A stretch of 9,646 nt of DNA from Chthoniobacter sp. (GCA_025351065.1 JANXWQ010000048.1:1-9646), one strand, 5' to 3'. Shown: positions 1 through 7,143, numbered from the stretch's first letter. A program made the numbers and translations. Notes: generated by a model from the letters alone, not told the origin.

Positions 1-2075
1 CTGCGGCGTTCACTTTGCAGCCGGGCGACAAGGTGGGCATCGGGCCGGCGATTGTGGAATTTGGCCTCGGCGAGCCGCCGAAAATCGAGGCGCAGGAAAC
101 GGCGATGGCGGGCGGAGCGGGCGCGCAGATGCTGGTGCGCGGGCAGCCGGGGGAGCGCATCGAGGTCACCGGCGAAATCACCATCGGGCGCGATGCGGGC
201 ATTGATGTGTGGCTGAATGATCCCGGCGTTTCGCGGCGGCATGCGACGGTGAAAATGCAGCCCGGCAAAGGCGTGACCGTCACCGACCTGAACAGCACCG
301 CGGGCTCGTTCGTCAACGGCCACCGCTTCGACGAGCAGCAACTGACCATCGGCGACCGGCTGCAAATCGGGCCGTTCTATTTTCAGTTCGACGGCCACGC
401 GCTGAACCGCGTCGCCAACGCCGCCGGCGGCACCATCCGCGCGGGCAACGTCGTCTTCCGCTCGGGCGCGCTCACGATTCTCGACGAGATCAACCTTGCG
501 ATTCCCGCGTCGCGTTTCGTCGGCATCATCGGGCCGAGCGGCGCGGGCAAATCCTCGCTGCTGACCACGCTGAGCGGGCTGCGCGCGCCGGAGCGCGGCG
601 CGGTTTTTGTCGATGGCGAGGACATCTATTCCGGCCACGATCCGCGTTCGTTCGGCTTTGTGCCGCAGGAGGACATCGTGCATCCCGAACTGACCGTGAG
701 CGAGGCGCTGCGCTACAGCGCGCAACTGCGGCTGCCCGCGCACACGCCGCCGATGGAAGTCCAAAAGCTCATCCTGCAAACGCTCGACCAGCTCGGCCTG
801 CGCCCGCACGCGGCGAAGTCCATCAGCCACCTCTCCGGCGGCCAGCGCAAGCGCGTGAGCGTGGGCGTGGAGCTGCTCGCGCGGCCGTCGATTCTCTTCC
901 TCGACGAGCCCAGCTCGGGCCTCGATCCGGCCACGGAATTTCAGCTCATGGAGCTGCTCCGCAACCTCGCCGACACCGGCTGCACCATCGTCTGCACCAC
1001 GCACGTCATGGAAAACGCCTACCTCATGGACCAGCTCATCGTGCTGGTCGGCGGCTGCCTCGCGTTCCAGGGCTCGGCGCAAAGTGCGCGCGAGTATTTC
1101 AAAGTGCCGAAGCTCACCGCGCTCTACGACCGGCTCGGCGAGCAGCCGCCGAAAAAATGGCAGGCCGCCTTCGTCGAGCGCAACCTCGCCGGGGCCATCG
1201 ACGCCGCCGCAGCGACCGCTGCGCCGCTCGCCGCGGACCGAGCGCGCCGCGCCTTTGCACTCCCCATTTTGCTCGCGCGGCAGCGGGCGATTCTGCGCTC
1301 GGACTGGCGCAATTTTGCGCTGCTCATCGGCCAGCCGCTCATCATCGCCGCGCTCGTGGTGTGGGTGGCCAAGGACAAGGAGGACCCCGAAAAAACGAAC
1401 CGCGCGCTGTGCATGTTTTTCGCCTATCTCGCCACGCTGTGGTTCGGGTGCAGCAATGCCGCGCAGGAAGTCGTGAAGGAAATCGCCATCTACCGGCGCG
1501 AGCGGTTGGTCGGGGTCGGCGCGCACTCCTACCTCGCGAGCAAGTTCCTTTTTCTCACCGCCATCACCATCGCCCAGGCGCTCATCCTTTACTCCACCAT
1601 GCTCATCGGCAATGGCGGCAGCGACGGCTCGGTGAAGCTGCAATGCGCTGCGCTTTTCGGCACCGCCTTTGCCGCCGTCGGCATCGGGCTGACCATTTCC
1701 GCTTTCTCCCGTACCGTGATGCAGGCGGTGATGTTCGTGCCACTCATCCTCATCCCGCAGATTCTTTTTTCCGGCTACACCGTCGCGCCCGGCGACATGA
1801 CGAAAAGCGTGCTCGCCATCAGCCGCCTCATGCCGACTTTCAGCGCGCAGACCGTGATGGACACGAGCTTCCTGTGGCAGCGCGAGGCCAAGGGCGACGT
1901 CCTCAGCGACCATCACCAGGCCTTCGTGAACCTCGATCCCGAGCACGAAATTTCCACCGGCGATGTGTACGATCGCAGCCGCCCCGCCGTGCTCGCGCTG
2001 CTCGGCCACGCGCTGTGGGGCGTGGTCACCTACTTCGTCGCGTGGTTCGCGCTGAAAAAGCGCGAGCGGGTGTAG
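1..2075 (+). CDS. FHA domain-ABC transporter ATPase-permease fusion (ABCG-like), 5' partial
   Basis: Probable inner-membrane ABC exporter half-transporter with a cytoplasmic phosphothreonine-binding FHA domain; substrate unknown. Reading is open from base 3, ahead of a TTG at 15, and the first visible residues (FTLQPGDKVGIGPAIVEF) look like the last strands of an earlier FHA domain, so the true start lies outside the window. Numbering from the TTG codon: a complete FHA domain at about 45-127 (GR at 58-59, SRRHA 73-77, NSTAGSFVNG 93-102); ATPase about 140-365 with Walker A GPSGAGKS 173-180, Q-loop Q218, signature LSGGQ 273-277, Walker B ILFLDE 293-298 and H-loop H330; then an ABC2-type membrane domain with about six spans (near 433-451, 463-482, 509-530, 543-563, 570-590, 656-679). 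The ATPase-before-permease order is typical of the ABCG/White family. Mycobacterial Rv1747 has the same FHA-FHA-ABC-permease plan. It converges with the next gene at a 3-nt gap. Confidence 0.93.
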   Translation, partial: AAFTLQPGDKVGIGPAIVEFGLGEPPKIEAQETAMAGGAGAQMLVRGQPGERIEVTGEITIGRDAGIDVWLNDPGVSRRHATVKMQPGKGVTVTDLNSTAGSFVNGHRFDEQQLTIGDRLQIGPFYFQFDGHALNRVANAAGGTIRAGNVVFRSGALTILDEINLAIPASRFVGIIGPSGAGKSSLLTTLSGLRAPERGAVFVDGEDIYSGHDPRSFGFVPQEDIVHPELTVSEALRYSAQLRLPAHTPPMEVQKLILQTLDQLGLRPHAAKSISHLSGGQRKRVSVGVELLARPSILFLDEPSSGLDPATEFQLMELLRNLADTGCTIVCTTHVMENAYLMDQLIVLVGGCLAFQGSAQSAREYFKVPKLTALYDRLGEQPPKKWQAAFVERNLAGAIDAAAATAAPLAADRARRAFALPILLARQRAILRSDWRNFALLIGQPLIIAALVVWVAKDKEDPEKTNRALCMFFAYLATLWFGCSNAAQEVVKEIAIYRRERLVGVGAHSYLASKFLFLTAITIAQALILYSTMLIGNGGSDGSVKLQCAALFGTAFAAVGIGLTISAFSRTVMQAVMFVPLILIPQILFSGYTVAPGDMTKSVLAISRLMPTFSAQTVMDTSFLWQREAKGDVLSDHHQAFVNLDPEHEISTGDVYDRSRPAVLALLGHALWGVVTYFVAWFALKKRERV

Positions 2076-2078
2076 CGG

Positions 2079-3449
2079 CTACGGCGTCTGCGCTTCGCCG
2101 AGCGTGACCGTCAGCGAAAGCGTGCGGCCCTGGCCTTCGATGACTGCCTTTTGCACCACGCCGTGAATCGAAAGATCGCGATTTTTTGTCACCCCGGTCA
2201 GCGCGGCGGCCGGACCGGCGCGAAACAGCACGACGAAACGCGCGGGCACCGTCGTTCCGCGGACGCTGAGGGACTGATCGTGCCCGATGACTTTGAACGC
2301 ATTGCCATCGTCCTTCGTCGCCTGCAATGCCTCCACCATCAGCCGCACGGCGGCCGTTTTTCCCACGGCGTTTTTCGTGAGCCAATCATTAGCGGCACTC
2401 ACGCCCGCCACATTAAACTGGCCCTCCTTCGTCAACTCGATGCCCGCCGGAAGCGCGCGAGAGATTTCCTCGATGCTGTGGAAATCCGCGGGCGCAGCGG
2501 GCGCGGGTGCAACCGGCGCGGGCACCGGCGCGGCGGCCACTTTGGGCGGCGGTGCGGCGCCGGCGGGGATCTCGCTGGCCTTCCTCTGCGCGGTGCCGAT
2601 CATCGTGAACTGGCTCGGCATCGGCAGCGCCGTCAGCGCCACCCGCCCGCCGCTGTAGCTGTGCGCCAGTGTCGAGCCGGCCACCTTTTCCCGCGGTGCC
2701 TGGAGGAACTCGACGGTGAGCGGGCCGTTGATGAATGACTTCGGCACGGCGCCCGTTCCGGCGTAGTAGGCGGTCACTTTGATGGGCGTGGTTTCCTTCG
2801 GCCAGCCGTGCCGCTTGCCTTGAAACTGGCAGCCTTCAAAGACGCAATCGACCGTGCCGGCGAGAAACGTCTCGGGCACTTCGCACTGCACGAAGCGGCA
2901 TTTCTCAAAGCCCATCTCGCCTTTCTGCAAATAGCCGGCGGGGTTCTCCTTCATGCCGACCGAGGGCAGCTTGACGCTGTAAAAAGTGCAGCCGGTCGCA
3001 TGGGCCGCGTAATCGAGCGGCGGCAGATCGTCGCGCACGAATTTCTTGGTGAAGATGCAGTTGGTGAAATTCGAATGCGTGCTCCACCAGAATGAATACC
3101 AGCTGTCATCCTTGTTGAAATCGCACTCCTCGAGCACCGAGTCAGTCGCCTGCAAACTCGCGTCGCGTTTGCCGGTGATGTGGACTTTCCGCAGAAACGC
3201 GCCTTCGATTTTCCAGTTCTGCACGCCGCCGCGCGTGTGAAAGGCAATGTCCTCGAGCACCGCGCCGCGCTCGACCTTCGGGCTCCAGTTGCCTTCGAGA
3301 TCAATGCCTTTCGGCGAGCGATAGCCGCCGCTCGGAATGGTGGTCTCAATGTCCCAGGTGCGGGCCTGCAGCGGGCCGTCCGCTGCTGGCGCGAAGGGCG
3401 TGAGGCTGAGGCAAAGAACGAGCGAGAGAGCAGCGGAGCGTGAGTTCAT
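2079..3449 (-). CDS. Exported protein with probable beta-helix repeats and a possible OB-like C-terminal domain
   Basis: I do not recognise a named family; function unknown. An open frame continues upstream to 3551, but the ATG at 3449 is chosen because it gives a clean signal peptide (MNSRSAALSLVLCLSLTPFAPAA, cut near residue 22-23), while the upstream extension looks non-coding and overlaps the preceding gene. The product is 456 residues. Residues about 64-213 contain loosely spaced short repeats of the type LEECDF, FTNCIF, ATGCTF, FEKCRF and FEGCQF. This suggests stacked coils of a right-handed beta-helix or pentapeptide-like fold, with the cysteines lining one face. A low-complexity Ala/Pro linker (about 294-320) leads to a C-terminal domain (about 322-456) whose strand-rich end faintly resembles an OB-fold of the tRNA_anti-like kind; that reading is weak. 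It is last in a co-directional cluster, 64 nt after the heme protein gene. The start has no clear Shine-Dalgarno sequence. Confidence 0.8.
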   Translation of the reverse strand: MNSRSAALSLVLCLSLTPFAPAADGPLQARTWDIETTIPSGGYRSPKGIDLEGNWSPKVERGAVLEDIAFHTRGGVQNWKIEGAFLRKVHITGKRDASLQATDSVLEECDFNKDDSWYSFWWSTHSNFTNCIFTKKFVRDDLPPLDYAAHATGCTFYSVKLPSVGMKENPAGYLQKGEMGFEKCRFVQCEVPETFLAGTVDCVFEGCQFQGKRHGWPKETTPIKVTAYYAGTGAVPKSFINGPLTVEFLQAPREKVAGSTLAHSYSGGRVALTALPMPSQFTMIGTAQRKASEIPAGAAPPPKVAAAPVPAPVAPAPAAPADFHSIEEISRALPAGIELTKEGQFNVAGVSAANDWLTKNAVGKTAAVRLMVEALQATKDDGNAFKVIGHDQSLSVRGTTVPARFVVLFRAGPAAALTGVTKNRDLSIHGVVQKAVIEGQGRTLSLTVTLGEAQTP

Positions 3450-3499
3450 GACGGGAGACTTTGCGGTGCAGCGTAGGAGTGCGCCGTGCGAAACGAAGC

Positions 3500-3510
3500 C
3501 AAAACCTACC
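3500..3510 (-). repeat. 11-nt element GGTAGGTTTTG, copy 1 (before the exported repeat protein)
   Basis: On the minus strand GGTAGGTTTTG lies just after the heme-gene stop and 50 nt before the ATG at 3449. The identical 11-mer precedes the kinase start at 6483-6493. Two copies in short same-strand intergenic gaps of one cluster suggest a shared processing, promoter or leader element, but the match is short. Confidence 0.3.
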
Positions 3511-3513
3511 GCT

Positions 3514-4425
3514 TTACCCGCCTCGATTGAGGAAGAAAAAAGCACCCGCATTCCCCGCCAACGCGATCGCCGCGAACGCTCCGAGCAGCCAGAGCGTGAG
3601 TTCTTTCCACGTTTCGTTCGCCATGCCCACGGGCAGCGACATGGGCACGGAGACGACCTGCGCGCCGATGATTTCGTCCATCTTCCAGCCGAAGCCGTTG
3701 GCCGAGCTGTACTGCTTCATCATTTCCGGCGGCGCTTTGTCGGGCGTGCTGTGGCAGGTGAGGCAGCTCACGTTTTTGATCTGGAGCGGGCGGGCGAAGA
3801 CCAGCGCGGGGCCGGTCGGCGTGGCGCGGTCGCCGAGGTAGTCGAGGAGCTTCGGGTTGCCGCGGAACTGGTTGACGATGTCCGTCTCCCAGTCGGTCGC
3901 GCGGTCGCGCGGGTTGGTGGGGTTGAGCGTGGCTTCCTTGTAAAAATACTCGGGGTATTTTTCGCGCAGGGTGTTGAAAATTTCGGTCGCGGCGAAGGCG
4001 GGCACGGATTCGGGATGAAACTCGTTGTCGAGCAGCTCGGCGGGCTTGCCTTTCATGGACTCGATGACCTGCTGCTGCGCGGCGAGGAGCTTTTGCTGGC
4101 CGAGCATGTAGGCCTTTTTCGCGCTGTTGTAATGGACGTCTTTCGGGATTTCCGGGTCCACGTTTTTCGGCAGCCCGTCGAGCGTTTTTTGAAACTCGGC
4201 GATGGCCGACTGGAGGTTGAAATTCTTGTGCTGGAGCAGCGGCGCGACCTTTTTCGTGGTGTAGATGCGGCTGGAAGTGGCGGTCTCCATCATGATGCGC
4301 GCGTTCTCGACGATTTGCTTGCGCGCATTGGCCAGGAGGAGCCCGCGCGCGGAGTAGCCCACGGCGCCGAGCGTGAGCGCGAGCAGCGGGAGGAAGATGA
4401 GATTGAAGCGGAGCAGTTTTTTCAT
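3514..4425 (-). CDS. DUF3365 (Tll0287-like) membrane-anchored c-type heme protein lacking an output domain
   Basis: Probable periplasmic heme c redox or ligand sensor held in the inner membrane. Of 303 residues, a first membrane span lies at about 8-26, a periplasmic domain at about 27-272 and a second span at about 276-298; the chain ends five residues later (LNRGG). The heme attachment motif CLTCH is at 221-225. The sequence before it (PAFAATEIFNTLREKYPEY near 142-160, and GPALVFARPL before the motif) fits the DUF3365 family. C221 and C224 are the only cysteines, so the Cys axial ligand reported for cyanobacterial Tll0287 cannot be present; H66, H99, H137 or a methionine are candidates. In many relatives this sensor is followed by HAMP, kinase or cyclase domains; here nothing follows. 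The ATG lies 3 nt after the kinase stop codon with no Shine-Dalgarno sequence, which suggests translational coupling and a shared function. Confidence 0.92.
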   Translation of the reverse strand: MKKLLRFNLIFLPLLALTLGAVGYSARGLLLANARKQIVENARIMMETATSSRIYTTKKVAPLLQHKNFNLQSAIAEFQKTLDGLPKNVDPEIPKDVHYNSAKKAYMLGQQKLLAAQQQVIESMKGKPAELLDNEFHPESVPAFAATEIFNTLREKYPEYFYKEATLNPTNPRDRATDWETDIVNQFRGNPKLLDYLGDRATPTGPALVFARPLQIKNVSCLTCHSTPDKAPPEMMKQYSSANGFGWKMDEIIGAQVVSVPMSLPVGMANETWKELTLWLLGAFAAIALAGNAGAFFFLNRGG

Positions 4426-4428
4426 AAG

Positions 4429-6477
4429 TCAGCGGGAGCCGTCACCGGTGGCGATGACGCAGCGGAAGCCGATGTCATCATGCCGGAAGCTGGGATCTAC
4501 TGGGCGGCGGAAGGATGCGAGCATTTCGTCCGCACGCGAGGTCGCCCACGAGCCGCCGCGCAGGGTGCGCCAGCCCCTCGTTTTGTTGAAGGCGTCGCCG
4601 CACCATTCCCAGACGTTGCCGCCGAGGTCGGAAATGCCGAGCGCGTTGGGCACATGGCCGGGCACGGCGCAGGTGCGGGGAAAGGCGTCGCGAAAATTCG
4701 GGATGACCGCGAGGTCGTCAGGCGCACCGGGCTTGGCTTCGGAGCCCGCGTAGTTGCCGGCGTTGGCGGGCGGCGGCCAGGTTTTGCCCCACGGGTACAG
4801 GCCTGTGATTTTGCCGCTGCGCACGTCGGGCGTCGCGCCGTTTTCGTAGGGCAGGCCCGCGGCCTCGCTCCACTCGCGGTCGGTGGGCAGGCGGTAGAAT
4901 TGCGCGGCGGTGAGCGCGCCTTCAGCGCGCTCTTTGTCGCTGAGCCACTTGCAAAAATTGTTCGCGTCTTCCCACGCGATGCCGACCACGGCGTGCTCGG
5001 GCGACTGCGGAAAGCCGGGGTTTTGCCAGCTATGGCCGTGGTCTTTGAAACCGTCGCGCTGGTGCGACCACATGCCGCCGGTGGCGTCGTAGCCATTCGC
5101 TTTGAAGAAAGCGTCGAAGTCGCGCACGCGCGTCTCGGTGGTGGCGAACCAAATGTCGCCGACGGGCACGTAGCGCATGTCGAGGCTGTTCTTCCACGGC
5201 TTGCCGGGCTGCGGTGGCTGGCGCGGTGCGGTGGCGACGGGCTTGGGCGTCGCGCCGGGTTTAGGCGCGGGCGTTTTCTCCGCGCTGGCGGGCAGGTGAA
5301 AGTACAGCGCCGCACCCGCGGCGAGCAGCGCGGCAAGGCCGATGACGCCGGCGAAAACCGGCCGCCGGCTGACCGGCGGCGGAGCGTACGTGGAACGCGC
5401 CGCGGACTGCCCGGCGAGCGTGCGCGCGGCGGACGCGACAGCGGGATCGGCGAGCGTGATTTCGGCGGACTCGTCCGGCGGCGGTGCGGGGGACGCGGGG
5501 CGCGGCACCGTGGGGAATTCCTCGTCCGGGCTGCGCGGCGTGGTGAGCCCGTGCGCGCTGCTCAGGGCCACAGTTTCGAGGTGCGCGGCCACCCGCAGCG
5601 GGCGCTCGGCGGGCACGGTGGAGGGCAGGCTCTCGAGGCACTGGCGCAGCTCGGCGCGCAGTTCGGCAGGCGTCTGAATGCGCCGGTCCACGTCCTTTTC
5701 CAGCATCCGCCGCAGCACCGCGACCACACCCGCAGGCAGCACGGCGAGGGAGGCAAACTCCGGCGTTTTGTCCAAATGCTGCGCGATGACGCTGGCGATG
5801 GAGCCCATGAAAGTGGGCTTGCCCGTGAGCATGAACCAGAGCGTGACGCCGAGCGAATAGATGTCCGAGCGGATGTCCTCGCTGCGCTGGTCGAGCTGCT
5901 CAGGGCTGGCAAAATACGGCGTGCCGACAAAGCCCGTGGTCGTCAGCGCGCCGGCGGTCGAGCCGATGAGCGCGGATTTCACGAGGCCGAAATCAATGAC
6001 CTTCACGAGCATCTCGCCGTCGCCCTCGTGGATGAGCATGAGGTTCGAGGGCTTGATATCGCGATGCACAAGGCCCTGCTTGTGCGCGGCGATGAGCGCG
6101 CTGGCGACTTGCTCGGTGATGGCCAGGGCGGTGAGCGCGGCGAGCGGGCCGTCGCGTTTCACGCGCGCGTCCACGGTTTCGCCCTCGATGAATTCCATCG
6201 AGTAAAAGTACGAGTCGCCGTGGCGGCCGAGGTGAAAGACGGAGGCCACGTTGCGGTGCCGCAGTTGCGCCGCGCCGCGGGCCTCGCGGAGAAAGCGCTC
6301 GGCAGCGGTGGGGTCGCCGAGGTAGGCGGCGCTGATAACTTTGAGCGCGACAGCGCAGCGCAGATTCGTGTCGAAGGCCTTGTAGGTCATGCCCATCGCG
6401 CCGTGCCCCAGCTCCACGACGGTGCCGTCGGCGTTTTTCAAAAGCTCGTAGTGCTCGAATTTTTCCGGCTGGGACAT
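4429..6477 (-). CDS. Transmembrane Ser/Thr protein kinase with external FGE-sulfatase (SUMF1-like) domain
   Basis: Hanks-type kinase expected to phosphorylate Ser/Thr on cytoplasmic proteins, 682 residues. Kinase domain about 10-280: glycine-rich loop ELGHGAMGMTYKA 22-34, ATP-binding K46, catalytic loop HRDIKPSN 138-145 (D140), DFG 162-164, SPE in place of APE at 191-193. A Pro/Ser/Thr-rich linker (about 285-370) leads to a single membrane span at 374-393, a Lys/Pro/Ala stretch, then an FGE-sulfatase domain about 428-677 (MRYVPVG, FYRLPTDREWSEAAG, GNVWEWC, RTLRGGSW, IGFRCV). The cysteine pair used by true formylglycine-generating enzymes after the RGGS motif is absent here (RGGSWATSRADEM), so a binding or sensing role is more likely than oxidation. 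The reading frame stays open far upstream to 8274, but MSQPEKFEHYELL at 6477 is the natural kinase N-terminus and the upstream frame is antisense to gap. Preceded by the amidase-like gene (50 nt) and followed by the heme protein gene (3 nt). Confidence 0.95.
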   Translation of the reverse strand: MSQPEKFEHYELLKNADGTVVELGHGAMGMTYKAFDTNLRCAVALKVISAAYLGDPTAAERFLREARGAAQLRHRNVASVFHLGRHGDSYFYSMEFIEGETVDARVKRDGPLAALTALAITEQVASALIAAHKQGLVHRDIKPSNLMLIHEGDGEMLVKVIDFGLVKSALIGSTAGALTTTGFVGTPYFASPEQLDQRSEDIRSDIYSLGVTLWFMLTGKPTFMGSIASVIAQHLDKTPEFASLAVLPAGVVAVLRRMLEKDVDRRIQTPAELRAELRQCLESLPSTVPAERPLRVAAHLETVALSSAHGLTTPRSPDEEFPTVPRPASPAPPPDESAEITLADPAVASAARTLAGQSAARSTYAPPPVSRRPVFAGVIGLAALLAAGAALYFHLPASAEKTPAPKPGATPKPVATAPRQPPQPGKPWKNSLDMRYVPVGDIWFATTETRVRDFDAFFKANGYDATGGMWSHQRDGFKDHGHSWQNPGFPQSPEHAVVGIAWEDANNFCKWLSDKERAEGALTAAQFYRLPTDREWSEAAGLPYENGATPDVRSGKITGLYPWGKTWPPPANAGNYAGSEAKPGAPDDLAVIPNFRDAFPRTCAVPGHVPNALGISDLGGNVWEWCGDAFNKTRGWRTLRGGSWATSRADEMLASFRRPVDPSFRHDDIGFRCVIATGDGSR

Positions 6478-6482
6478 CGCCG

Positions 6483-6493
6483 CAAAACCTACC
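6483..6493 (-). repeat. 11-nt element GGTAGGTTTTG, copy 2 (before the kinase)
   Basis: The second copy of GGTAGGTTTTG ends 5 nt upstream of the kinase ATG at 6477, in the 50-nt gap after the amidase-like gene. With the preceding GGTG it makes a purine-rich stretch (GGTGGGTAGG) about 10-19 nt before the start, which could act as a weak ribosome binding site. Confidence 0.3.
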
Positions 6494-6527
6494 CACCGGG
6501 CCGCCGCGCGGCAATCCCCGCGTGGCG

Positions 6528-7034
6528 CTACGACGGCTTCACGTACACGCCCACGAGCGGCCGCGGATACGCCGTGCGCGAGGTGAAGTCGCTGACGAAG
6601 CCGTCCGGCGTGCGGATTTCCACATGGCCCGCGTCCGGCCCGCCGTACACCACCACCGCGCCGACCGGCGCTTTGTAGGGATTCGTCACCGCCAGTTTGG
6701 TGAAGCCGTAATTGCGGCACAGTTCGTCGCCGGCCTGCTTGGCCCACGCGCTGGTGGGGCGGCTGGTCACGACGTTGGCGGCGAGCAGCGCGTCCTTCAC
6801 GTATTTCCAGCAGTGCCAGGTCATCTGCGGATGCGCGCGCTTTTGCGCGATCTCGGCGGCGCGGATCATGCGCGCGTCGTAGCTGATGTCGCGCGACTTT
6901 GGGCCAAAGAGCGACCACTGCCCCCTGGCCAGCGGCTGCGCGTGCGTACGATCGAAAAGCGAGTCTTCCGCCGACGCCGCGCCCGCGAGGCCGAGCAGGG
7001 CGGCGGTGCAGAGCGAGAGGTGTGAAAGTTTCAT
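6528..7034 (-). CDS. Small exported cysteine amidase-like protein (CHAP or NlpC/P60 type)
   Basis: Possible peptidoglycan amidase or endopeptidase acting outside the inner membrane, 168 residues. The ATG at 7034 is chosen over one at 7085 because it begins a typical signal peptide (MKLSHLSLCTAALLGLAGAASA, cut after about residue 22). The mature part has the pattern of a papain-like amidase: a cysteine at the head of a helix in MTWHCWKYVKDALLA (C75), then PVGAVVVYGG and GHVEI with the candidate catalytic H137 and a following acidic residue (E139 or D149). A second cysteine, C106, is probably structural. The domain is small, and the assignment rests on the Cys/His spacing and the strand before the histidine, so an unrelated fold cannot be excluded. 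It is first in the minus-strand cluster, 50 nt ahead of the kinase gene, with a promoter candidate just upstream. No clear Shine-Dalgarno sequence precedes the start. Confidence 0.75.
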   Translation of the reverse strand: MKLSHLSLCTAALLGLAGAASAEDSLFDRTHAQPLARGQWSLFGPKSRDISYDARMIRAAEIAQKRAHPQMTWHCWKYVKDALLAANVVTSRPTSAWAKQAGDELCRNYGFTKLAVTNPYKAPVGAVVVYGGPDAGHVEIRTPDGFVSDFTSRTAYPRPLVGVYVKPS

Positions 7035-7057
7035 CGGTCGGCGCGGCAAACGCGCGG

Positions 7058-7085
7058 AGGTTAGCCGCGCTTTGGCCCGCGTCAA
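7058..7085 (-). promoter_or_regulatory. Putative sigma-70-type promoter for the amidase-kinase-heme cluster
   Basis: Read on the minus strand, TTGACG (complement of 7080-7085) is followed after 16 nt by TAACCT (complement of 7058-7063). Transcription would begin near 7050, giving a leader of only about 15-18 nt before the ATG at 7034. The -35 is a good match and the -10 is weak. A 7-bp inverted repeat (7041-7047 with 7064-7070) flanks the -10 box and could be an operator or a chance GC-rich repeat. Confidence 0.45.
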
Positions 7086-7116
7086 ACAGCAACCGCCGTT
7101 CCGGCGCGATCATTTC

Positions 7117-7143
7117 TTGACGCTCCCGGCGGTGCCCTATTGA
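7117..7143 (+). promoter_or_regulatory. Putative sigma-70-type promoter for gap
   Basis: TTGACG at 7117-7122 is followed after 15 nt by TATTGA at 7138-7143; TTGATT at 7140-7145 would give 17 nt. It lies about 45 nt upstream of the gap ATG in a locally AT-richer spot. The leader that follows (about 7155-7188) is a C/A-rich run with almost no G and no Shine-Dalgarno sequence. Its -35 is back to back with the -35 of the divergent cluster promoter, about 31 nt away. Confidence 0.5.

Noticed and set aside
2082..2100. Small stem CGGCG/CGCCG at the convergent junction as a possible terminator
   Set aside because: Only five pairs with a nine-base loop and no T run on either strand.
2151..2738. Plus-strand open frame of 195 codons inside the exported repeat protein gene
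   Set aside because: Antisense shadow, rich in Arg and His, covering the Ala/Pro linker region of the real gene.
3450..3551. 34-residue N-terminal extension of the exported repeat protein
   Set aside because: It would bury the signal peptide inside the protein and overlap the heme protein gene; the ATG at 3449 explains the leader.
6503..6512. 10-bp palindrome GCCGCGCGGC between the amidase-like gene and the kinase gene
   Set aside because: Pure GC palindromes of this size are expected by chance at this base composition, and it has no T tract to act as a terminator.
3337..6678. Plus-strand open frame of 1113 codons across the heme protein and kinase genes
   Set aside because: It is antisense to two clearly recognisable genes, has an Arg/Gly/Ala/His-rich composition with no domain pattern, and is explained by GC-rich third positions keeping the opposite strand free of stops.
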